A stretch of 30,137 nucleotides of DNA, from assembly GCA_964558295.1 (NCBI GenBank), contig CAZLDQ010000050.1:1-30137 (forward strand). The letters run 5' to 3'. Source of the DNA: JBDKTH01 sp964558295. Its GTDB lineage: Bacteria; Planctomycetota; Planctomycetia; Pirellulales; Thermoguttaceae. Below, piece by piece: positions 17,021 to 25,034 of this stretch. Below the pieces are notes generated by a model. That model was not told the DNA's origin, ran no database searches, and saw only the letters and a program-made list of their open reading frames with translations. A program made the position numbers and the translations under genes. The first letter of the stretch is position 1, and the number at the start of each line of letters is the position of its first letter.

Positions 17021-17740
17021 TCAGGGGGTCGTGACAGGCGGCTCGCCCAACACGACCTGAATTGCACGCATCAGTTGGGTTCGTGTCGTGCGCGAGTATT
17101 CCAGGTCGAACCAGAGAATTTTGCCTTGTCCATCGAGGAGGTAGATTCGCGGCAAACGTTCGGTCGCCACTTTAGCGAAATAGGCCCCTTCGGGGTCGCG
17201 GAAATTGGGGAAGCTGGTTTTGGCTTCGTTCAGACGCTGCCGGACCGTACTGGGAGCTTCTCGGACATTGATGGCCACAACCTGCACACCTTTGCCGGCG
17301 TACGACTTGATGACATCTTCTTCGAGAAACTGCAGAGCATCGACCGCGGCCATTTGGGAATAGAGGTCCTCACCTTTCCAGAAGAAGACGACCGTGAGTT
17401 TTTCTCCGTATACGGAATTGAGCGGCAGCGGGCTGCCCTCCAACGAGGTCACTTCGCCGGGAGGCATCGTATCGCCCACGCCGACAAGGCTCGTTTTGGC
17501 CAATTGCTCCGGCAGGTGAACTTCGGGAATCTTCGGCGGAGGCGGGGGCTCCGGCTGTGCCGGCTCGACGTTCGCGGTCTCCGTGGCTTGCCCGGCAGAT
17601 TCCCCGCTGGACGCGTCCTGCGCGGACGGTTGGGCCGGTTCCAGCTTCTCCGCGGGCTGATTGGCCTGCTGGCATCCCAACCAGGGAACAACGACTCCTG
17701 CCCAGAAAAGGATTACCCAACGCGGACGGCCATATGCCAT
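17021..17740 (-). CDS. Thioredoxin-fold lipoprotein lacking the redox cysteines
   Basis: A 239-residue exported protein. The N-terminal hydrophobic segment ends at WLGC (C23), a slightly non-standard lipobox with Trp at -3, so lipid anchoring is likely but not certain. Residues about 24-72 are a Pro/Ala/Glu/Gln-rich linker. About 85-235 form a redoxin/TlpA-like fold (VGDTMPPGEVTSLEG, LTVVFFW, VVAINVREA, and LPRIYLLDGQGKI with the cis-Pro equivalent P197). Where active members carry CxxC after FFW, this protein has KGEDLYSQ, and C23 is its only cysteine. It therefore cannot do thiol-disulfide exchange and may bind partners or act as a scaffold (inference). AGGAAGGAAG precedes the ATG. It is 27 bp after aspS. 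Confidence 0.8.
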   Translation of the reverse strand: MAYGRPRWVILFWAGVVVPWLGCQQANQPAEKLEPAQPSAQDASSGESAGQATETANVEPAQPEPPPPPKIPEVHLPEQLAKTSLVGVGDTMPPGEVTSLEGSPLPLNSVYGEKLTVVFFWKGEDLYSQMAAVDALQFLEEDVIKSYAGKGVQVVAINVREAPSTVRQRLNEAKTSFPNFRDPEGAYFAKVATERLPRIYLLDGQGKILWFDLEYSRTTRTQLMRAIQVVLGEPPVTTP

Positions 17741-17767
17741 GAGAACGCTTCCTTCCTGTTAAGACAT

Positions 17768-19543
<1,776 letters not shown>

Positions 19544-19698
19544 TCCTTCCAAAGAGGCCGACTCGCGAAGCTGGGGCCGGCCAACGCGCCGATCCCACAT
19601 AGATCACGAACGAGTTATTCTAGGATGAGTCACTCAAAGCGCAAAGGTTGGATCGACCCAGATCAGCAGAAATGGGGCGTATCCCAGCGGCACGGTTT

Positions 19699-19713
19699 GT
19701 GTAATATATACAC
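19699..19713. promoter_or_regulatory. Palindrome GTGTA-N5-TACAC with AT-rich core upstream of aspS
   Basis: GTGTAATATATACAC has perfect 5-bp arms. On the minus strand it contains TATATT (19708-19703), a possible -10 for aspS, with CTGGCA 18 bp upstream as a weak -35. It may be a promoter, an operator or both. Nothing else is seen in the 242 bases between aspS and miaA apart from runs of seven or eight Gs. Confidence 0.35.
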
Positions 19714-19785
19714 TTTAGCGAGCAACTGCCAGCGGGGGGGGCGGTGGAAGCCCGGCAGGAATGCTCTCTGCCCAAATAGGGGGGG

Positions 19786-20721
19786 CTACCGACCAAGTTC
19801 GGCGATCCGCTGGGCGATTTGGGCGGGAGTCAGCTCTGCTGATACGGGCACGACACGGCATTCGCTCAGGCTGCGGAACCAAGTCCACTGGCGTTTGGCG
19901 AACTGGCGAGTGTGGGTTTTCACCAACTCGATGGTCTTCGGCAGGCCCTGCTGCCCCTGGAGGTACGCGATCACCTCCCGATAGCCCACAGCCTGACCGG
20001 CCGTCTTACTCAACGGGAGCGGCCGGTTCAGCAATTGTCGAGTCTCCTCCACCAATCCGGCGTCGAACATCTGGTCCACCCGACGGTTAATCCGGGCGTA
20101 AAGCTGTTCGCGCGGCCAATCGAGCACGAAGACGCGGCCCTCCTCGGCCTTCCGGCCAGTCTTGAACTGCTGCTGCAACTGGCTGATCGGTTGGCCTGTC
20201 TTCTCGTATACCTCGATGGCAGGGATCAGTCGCCGGGTGTCGTTCGGATGGAGCCACGCGGCCGAGGTCGGGTCGTTCTCGGCCAGACGGCGATGCAGAT
20301 AACCGGGTCCTTGACGCTGGGCTTCTTCCTCCAATCGCTGTCGAAGTTCCCAGTCGGCGGCCGGTCCTTCAAAGACGCCCCGGAGGAGCCCCTTCAAATA
20401 GAGCGGCGTCCCACCGACGAAAAGCACCTCCCGTCCCCGTGCGCGGATCGTCCGGATCGCCTGCCAGGCAGCATCGAGGTACTGGGCTAGGCTGTACTCT
20501 TCGTGGGGGTCCAGGATATCGACCAAATGGTGCGGCACCACTTGGCGTTCTTCTGTTGTTGGTTTGGCCGTGCCAATGTCCATCCCTCGATATAGTGCCA
20601 TCGAATCGAGCGAGATGATCTCAGCACCGATCCGTTTGGCGAGTTCCAGGCCAGTGCTGGTCTTCGCCCCCGCAGTCGGGCCGGAGAGATACCAACAGTC
20701 AAGGGCCGGCGGAAAAGACAT
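19786..20721 (-). CDS. miaA: tRNA dimethylallyltransferase
   Basis: A 311-residue enzyme that puts the dimethylallyl group on A37 of tRNAs reading U-starting codons. The start is the ATG at 20721 (MSFPPALDCWYLSGPT), with GGAAG 10 nt upstream; a reading from 20865 would add 48 residues without family character. Motifs: P-loop at 14-21, ISLDSMALYRGMDIGTAKPT, PHHLVDILDP, VGGTPLYLKGLLRG, the QAVGYREVIAYL segment and a C-terminal TRQFAKRQWTWFR. The P-loop reads GPTAGAKT, with Ala where the family has Gly before the Lys (normally GPTASGKT), which is odd for an active ATPase-fold enzyme. It is followed by aspS on the same strand after a 242-bp gap. Confidence 0.92.
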   Translation of the reverse strand: MSFPPALDCWYLSGPTAGAKTSTGLELAKRIGAEIISLDSMALYRGMDIGTAKPTTEERQVVPHHLVDILDPHEEYSLAQYLDAAWQAIRTIRARGREVLFVGGTPLYLKGLLRGVFEGPAADWELRQRLEEEAQRQGPGYLHRRLAENDPTSAAWLHPNDTRRLIPAIEVYEKTGQPISQLQQQFKTGRKAEEGRVFVLDWPREQLYARINRRVDQMFDAGLVEETRQLLNRPLPLSKTAGQAVGYREVIAYLQGQQGLPKTIELVKTHTRQFAKRQWTWFRSLSECRVVPVSAELTPAQIAQRIAELGR

Positions 20722-20882
20722 GAGGGGATATCTTCCGCAGATTAGGGGGGAATCTGTCCAGGTGTATTTCCGCGTAGCGGCCGGGCTTGCCCGGCGCTCA
20801 CTTGCAACCTCAAACCCCATTAGGGGCTGGGGGATCCAAGCCAACAGAAGTACAATCCGGACCATCTACAGTTCTGGTGATC

Positions 20883-20900
20883 TTCCATTGTGCTATGGAA
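20883..20900. repeat. Inverted repeat TTCCAT-N6-ATGGAA upstream of hisE
   Basis: Two 6-bp arms flank TGTGCT, 25 bp before the hisE start. It could be an operator or a small hairpin in the leader. A TACAAT hexamer at 20851-20856 may be the -10 for hisE, but no -35 is clear. Confidence 0.3.
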
Positions 20901-20925
20901 TCCAACACTCGGGAAGGGCGTTCCG

Positions 20926-21267
20926 ATGGGCGAAGATACGGCGATTCTTATGCGGTTGATGACGGTTCTTGAGGATCGGAAGACCAAACGGCCGGCGAAT
21001 TCGTACACCACGCAATTGTTCGAGGGCGGAATCGAGCGAATCGGGGCCAAGGTTCGCGAGGAGGCCGACGAGCTGGTCGAAGCGGCGAGCCAGCGCCAAG
21101 ACGTCGGCCGCCCTGCAGTAATCCACGAGGCGGCCGATGTGATCTACCACCTGTTGGTGTTGCTGGCCCATTGTGACGTCACGCTGCCTGAGGTGGAAGC
21201 CGAATTGGCGAGGCGATTCGGCATCTCTGGGCTAGAAGAAAAGGCATCGCGTCAGCGGCCGTCGTAA
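20926..21267 (+). CDS. hisE: Phosphoribosyl-ATP diphosphatase
   Basis: A 113-residue MazG-fold enzyme that removes pyrophosphate from phosphoribosyl-ATP, the second step of histidine synthesis. The ATG at 20926 has AAGGG 7 nt upstream. A GTG at 20890 is possible but has no such site. The acidic Mg-binding helices are KVREEADELVEAA (E45, E46, D48, E49) and HEAADVIYHLLVLLA (E68, D71), the hallmark of HisE rather than general MazG. The N-terminus has SYTTQLFEGG, the usual family segment. The gene stands alone and diverges from miaA; no other his gene is nearby. Its 3' end overlaps the tail of a decayed minus-strand gene by 16 bp. Confidence 0.93.
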   Translation: MGEDTAILMRLMTVLEDRKTKRPANSYTTQLFEGGIERIGAKVREEADELVEAASQRQDVGRPAVIHEAADVIYHLLVLLAHCDVTLPEVEAELARRFGISGLEEKASRQRPS

Positions 21268-21479
21268 ACGCGCATCTCGCAAACGCCCATTCCTTCACGC
21301 ACTTCGGTGAGCACCAGTCGCAGCTTTGAGGCTGTGGTCAACTTGATGCGGAGTACACGGGGCCGGTCGCGGTTGTCGGTCACATTGGCAACCGCCCACC
21401 AGCCGTCACCTTGGGGGACTTCAAGCCGAAAGGCGCCGGCCCACAGGTCTGAAGACGGGAACGCCTGGCGCGTAATGAC
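21252..21479 (-). pseudogene. C-terminal fragment of a lost gene
   Basis: The minus strand is open for 75 codons from just after a TAA to TGA at 21254-21252, with no ATG or GTG near the beginning. It reads as a well-formed protein end: DLWAGAFRLEVPQGDGWWAV, then a segment with TDNRDRPRVLRIKL, and a tail GMGVCEMRVYDGR. The style resembles the beta-sandwich C-termini of large planctomycete secreted or FAD-linked proteins, but the family is not certain. Upstream the frame is closed by a palindromic sequence (CGTAAGTCATTACG), which marks the probable break point. The fragment overlaps the hisE 3' end by 16 bp. Confidence 0.5.
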
Positions 21480-21497
21480 TTACGAGGTTGGCAACCT
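21467..21497. repeat. Two adjacent small palindromes at the fragment break point
   Basis: CGTAA/TTACG around TGAC (21471-21484) is directly followed by AGGTTG-G-CAACCT (21485-21497). Both can form hairpins. Their position at the exact end of the open frame of the truncated gene suggests the edge of an inserted or recombined element. The 246 bases from here to the ftsK start hold no other gene; a weak GGCC hairpin with TTTTT lies at 21604-21623. Confidence 0.35.
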
Positions 21498-21743
21498 GAA
21501 GAGCTATAGGCGTAGCCACTCCCCGGATTCCCCCCCACACCCAACATCCCTTCTCCCCGACTCCACCTGCGCCGGTTGTCGCGAGTGTATGGATTGTTGG
21601 GGGGGCCGGATGGCCTAGTTTTTCCATGCGTACACGTCGCGCCGGTTCTTTGCTTCGCGACTGCCGGGTAAACCGTGGGGGCGTAGCAATCGGAACTGCT
21701 TTGTGATCACCGGGTTGGACGATTTCTTCTCCGAGGAGAAACG

Positions 21744-24590
21744 GTGTGCATCGGGCATGGACGCGCCCAGGGTCGACCCACGGTTGGACCGGTCGGTAAA
21801 GTGATTTGCCCCCGTGAAGCGGACGCGTGTATGCTCGAACAACGTGACCTGCGAATCGATTTGCTGGCTTTGGGGCTGCTGGCACTGTGTGTCTTTCTTG
21901 CCGCCAGCTTGGTCAGCTATAATCCGGCGGACCCCCCCAACGCGCTCGTCTACCCCCAGCCCACGGAAATCACCAATGTCTGTGGGCGTTCCGGCGCCGT
22001 GGTCAGTGTGGTGTTGTTGAACGTGCTGGGTGTCGGGGCCTATTATCTGGTCTTCTCGCTGATGGTGTTGGATTCGGTTCTGCTGACGCGCCGTCCTGTG
22101 GGCCAACCCCTGTTGCGGCTAGTCGGTTGGCTCTTGTCGCTCACCGGAATCTGTGCCCTTTTGGCGATGGCCCTTCCGCAGCTTTCGCCTGGCCCTGTGA
22201 TTGGTTCCGGGGGGTACCTCGGTGCGGCTGCCCGCGGACTTCTGGAAAGCCATTTCGCCCGGGTCGGGGCTTATATCTTCGCCGTCAGCATCCTGGCCGG
22301 CGGTCTGCTTCTCTGCACCGACTACGTGCTGTTGCACATTGTTGCATGGGCGGTCGGCAAGCCGATCGTCGGGCTGGGGCGAGGCGTGGCCGTGGTCGGC
22401 AGTGCATATGCGGACAAACTCGGCGGGAAACGGGCCGCTCGCACTCGGCAGGTGAAGGATGATCTGGGGCATCGCGAAGACCTGACGATTCGCATTGGCG
22501 GGCGACCGGTTTCCGAAGAGATCGAGGAGGAAGAAGCGGAGGACGAGACGGAAGAAGTCGAAGCCGAGGAACACGAAGACTCTTCTTCCGAGGAGGTCTC
22601 GGAAGAAGAGAAGCCCGCAGCTCCGTTGAGGATTCGCAAACCGAAGAAGAGCCAGCGCGAGGAACTGATCGAGCAGATCGAGGCGGCTGCTCAGAGCAGC
22701 GATCCCACGGATTACGAGTTGCCGAGCATCGACCTCCTGTCGGAAAGCGAGCCGTTTAGCTTCGAGACCCAAGAAAAGGATGTCCGCCAGAAGGCGAAGA
22801 TCCTGGAAAAAACCTTCGGTGACTTTGGATTCAACGTTCGCGTCGTGGAAATTCAGACAGGGCCGGTGATCGCCCAGTTCGAGGTCGAGTTGGAAGCCGG
22901 CCTGCGTTTGAGCAAGATCACCGGTTTGGCCGACGATTTGGCCATTGCACTGCGTGTGCCGAGCGTGCGGATTGTGGCGCCGATCCCGGGCAAGAACACC
23001 GTCGGGATCGAAGTGCCCAACGCTGAGCGGCAATTGGTCACGCTCCGTGAAGTGATCGAGGAAACCAACGGTAAGGCCCAGTCGATGCGGATTCCGATCT
23101 TCCTCGGTAAGGACGTGGCGGGCAACGCGATGACCGTCGACCTGAGCAAGATGCCCCACCTGTTGATCGCCGGGCGCACTGGGACGGGGAAAAGTGTCTG
23201 TCTGAACTCAATCATCGTCTCCATGCTCATGACCCGCCGGCCGGATGAGGTCCGCATGCTGATGATCGACCCGAAGATGGTCGAATTAAGCGGCTACAAG
23301 AGCGTGCCTCACCTGATGCACCCCGTGGTGACCGACATGCGCAAGGCCGAGGCGATCCTCGCGTGGGCTGTTGAGAAGATGGAGGAACGCTATGCCCTCT
23401 TGGCCCGTGCGGGCGTTCGCCATTTGAGCGGCTACAACCAGTTGGGCGAAGAGGAGCTGATGGCGCGGCTCCAGCCGGTCGACGAGCAGGAACGGGCGAG
23501 CATCCCCATCACCATGCCCTATATCGTCATCGTGGCCGACGAAATGGCCGACCTAATGATGACCGCCGCCAAGGAAGTCGAAGCCCATATTATTCGACTG
23601 GCGCAAAAGAGCCGTGCTGTCGGTATCCATCTGGTACTGGCTACTCAGAAACCGACGGTCGACGTCATTACCGGCTTGATCAAGTCGAACTTGCCCGCCC
23701 GGATTTGCTTCGAGGTCTCCAGCCGTACGGACAGCCGAGTGGTGCTGGATGAAATGGGCGCCGAAAAACTCCTGGGCCATGGCGACATGCTCTTCTTGAG
23801 CCCTGGGACCAGCACGTTAATCCGTGGGCAGGGAACGTACCTGTCTGACGAGGAGATCAACAGGGTCATCGCGGCCGTGGCCACCACCGAGCCACAGTTT
23901 GTCCATGAACTGGTCCACTTGAAGACCGATGAGGAGAAAGAGGGAGGGCCGGACGGGGCGAAGTTGAAGAATCGCGACGAACTCTATGAAGCAGCCGTCG
24001 ACGTGGTCGTGCGCGAAGGCCGGGGGAGTGTCTCCCTCCTCCAGCGTGCCCTGGGGATAGGCTATGGCCGTGCCGCTCGACTGATCGACTACATGGCCGA
24101 GGACGGAATTGTCGGTCAGTACAACGGTTCGCAAGCGCGAGAGATTCTCTTGTCGGTCGAAGACTGGGAGAAGATGCAGGGGAAGGGGGCGGCCGCAGGA
24201 GGTAAGAATGCACCCGCCGCTCAGCGCCGATCGAGCAACAAGATCCTCCTGAATCCTGAACGGGATCAGGCTGACACTTCCCGTCCAACTCGAACTTCGA
24301 AGAGCAACGCGGTGTCAAAACCGATAGGGAACCTGGACGACGAGGACGAGGTGCCTTTCGATGTCGAGGACGAGGACGACGAGCTAGACGATGAGCAAGA
24401 TGACGCAGGAGAAGACGAAGAGTACGAAGAAGACGCGTTCGATGAACAGGGGGATGAAGAAGACGAGGAGGAGGAAGAGTACGACGACGAGGGGGATGAC
24501 GAGGAGGACGACGAGGGGGACGATGAAGTCAATGAGCGTGACAAAGGCCAACGCAGGGGGGGTGGGGCCTGGAAAGCCGAGAGCGCATAA
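21744..24590 (+). CDS. ftsK: DNA translocase FtsK/SpoIIIE
   Basis: A membrane-anchored hexameric DNA pump for chromosome segregation at division. The start at GTG 21744 has GAGGAG 5 nt upstream (948 residues); ATG 21831 (MLEQRDLRIDLLALG) fits family starts better but lacks a good ribosome site, so either is possible. Numbering from 21744: four TM segments lie within about 38-225, an acidic linker at about 255-300, an alpha/beta motor with Walker A GRTGTGKS (477-484) and Walker B IVIVADEMADLMM, and a gamma winged helix (about 750-810, with GRGSVSLLQRALGIGYGRAARLID). After gamma, where most FtsK proteins end, there are about 130 more residues, the last 85 dominated by Asp and Glu, closing with a basic/Gly patch. 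Confidence 0.95.
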   Translation: MCIGHGRAQGRPTVGPVGKVICPREADACMLEQRDLRIDLLALGLLALCVFLAASLVSYNPADPPNALVYPQPTEITNVCGRSGAVVSVVLLNVLGVGAYYLVFSLMVLDSVLLTRRPVGQPLLRLVGWLLSLTGICALLAMALPQLSPGPVIGSGGYLGAAARGLLESHFARVGAYIFAVSILAGGLLLCTDYVLLHIVAWAVGKPIVGLGRGVAVVGSAYADKLGGKRAARTRQVKDDLGHREDLTIRIGGRPVSEEIEEEEAEDETEEVEAEEHEDSSSEEVSEEEKPAAPLRIRKPKKSQREELIEQIEAAAQSSDPTDYELPSIDLLSESEPFSFETQEKDVRQKAKILEKTFGDFGFNVRVVEIQTGPVIAQFEVELEAGLRLSKITGLADDLAIALRVPSVRIVAPIPGKNTVGIEVPNAERQLVTLREVIEETNGKAQSMRIPIFLGKDVAGNAMTVDLSKMPHLLIAGRTGTGKSVCLNSIIVSMLMTRRPDEVRMLMIDPKMVELSGYKSVPHLMHPVVTDMRKAEAILAWAVEKMEERYALLARAGVRHLSGYNQLGEEELMARLQPVDEQERASIPITMPYIVIVADEMADLMMTAAKEVEAHIIRLAQKSRAVGIHLVLATQKPTVDVITGLIKSNLPARICFEVSSRTDSRVVLDEMGAEKLLGHGDMLFLSPGTSTLIRGQGTYLSDEEINRVIAAVATTEPQFVHELVHLKTDEEKEGGPDGAKLKNRDELYEAAVDVVVREGRGSVSLLQRALGIGYGRAARLIDYMAEDGIVGQYNGSQAREILLSVEDWEKMQGKGAAAGGKNAPAAQRRSSNKILLNPERDQADTSRPTRTSKSNAVSKPIGNLDDEDEVPFDVEDEDDELDDEQDDAGEDEEYEEDAFDEQGDEEDEEEEEYDDEGDDEEDDEGDDEVNERDKGQRRGGGAWKAESA

Positions 24591-24696
24591 TTGTAACATC
24601 TTATGTGAGAATGTGTTAGGGCGAATCACCTTGCCGGAGGCCTCGCCGACACGTTGCCTGGCTGGGCTTCCCCTTAAAGATGGGGGAACGTTTCAA

Positions 24697-24725
24697 TTGA
24701 CAATCCCCCCCGGGCTCTGTATCCT
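24697..24725 (+). promoter_or_regulatory. Promoter of the cimA-valS leader
   Basis: TTGACA (24697-24702), a 17-bp spacer and TATCCT (24720-24725) give the best sigma70-like promoter in the window. Transcription would start near 24732, about 300 nt before cimA, which leaves room for the leader ORF and terminator described next. Confidence 0.65.
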
Positions 24726-24768
24726 GAGAGATCTTGCGTAATCACTAGATACGTTGCGTTCAAAAGCG

Positions 24769-24858
24769 ATGTCCACGAAGGTTACTTGCGCAAATCGCTA
24801 CATTCCTGCCGGCGCCCCGGGCGTCGTTGGCCAGATGGTAGTGATTATTCGTAAGTAG
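24769..24858 (+). CDS. Candidate leader peptide with Val-Val-Ile-Ile control codons
   Basis: A 29-codon ORF (ATG 24769, TAG 24856-24858) begins about 37 nt after the predicted transcript start. Codons 19-20 are GTC GTT, and codons 24-27 are GTA GTG ATT ATT, followed by CGT AAG TAG. Val and Ile make up 8 of 29 residues (5 Val, 3 Ile), and the Val-Val-Ile-Ile run sits directly before the stop. The downstream genes make an isoleucine precursor and charge tRNA-Val, so this fits a control peptide. No clear ribosome site precedes ATG 24769. A 7-codon version starting at ATG 24835 (MVVIIRK) is also possible. Translation is unproven. Confidence 0.45.
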   Translation: MSTKVTCANRYIPAGAPGVVGQMVVIIRK

Positions 24859-24914
24859 GGCCTTCAAGGGCATCGACCGGCAGACGAAACCGAGTACGAC
24901 CAGCCCTGAGGCCC
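24858..24914 (+). promoter_or_regulatory. Predicted antiterminator pairing overlapping the leader stop codon
   Basis: The segment GGGCCTTCAAGGGC (24858-24871), whose first G is the last base of the leader stop codon, can pair with GCCCTGAGGCCC (24903-24914), the 5' arm of the terminator: 12 base pairs with two single-base bulges. This pairing and the terminator cannot form together. A ribosome at the stop codon would cover the first strand and favour termination. One stalled at the Val/Ile codons would leave it mostly free. Confidence 0.55.
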
Positions 24915-24941
24915 AACGTGGGGCCAAAGGGCGTTTTTTTT
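24903..24941 (+). terminator. Intrinsic terminator (attenuator) in the cimA leader
   Basis: GCCCT (24903-24907) pairs with AGGGC (24928-24932), and GGCCC (24910-24914) pairs with GGGCC (24921-24925), around a 2x2 internal loop and a 6-nt apical loop. G and eight Ts follow (24934-24941). It stands 93 bp before the cimA start and about 45 bp after the leader ORF. Confidence 0.8.
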
Positions 24942-25034
24942 AGTTTTTCGCGTTTTGTCGGTGACCTTGCTCGCCGCGTTGTTACCGCTGCCCGATCCGC
25001 CTCGGGGAATGGGCACGGGCGAAACGGAGTAGCC

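Noticed and set aside
24266..24544. Serine-rich minus-strand ORF opposite the ftsK tail
   Set aside because: It is the antisense reading of GA-rich codons for Asp and Glu, a composition artefact.
24732..24960. T-box riboswitch in the cimA-valS leader
   Set aside because: No T-box consensus (AGGGTGGNACCGCG-like) and no stem I landmarks are visible; the leader-peptide model explains the sequence better.
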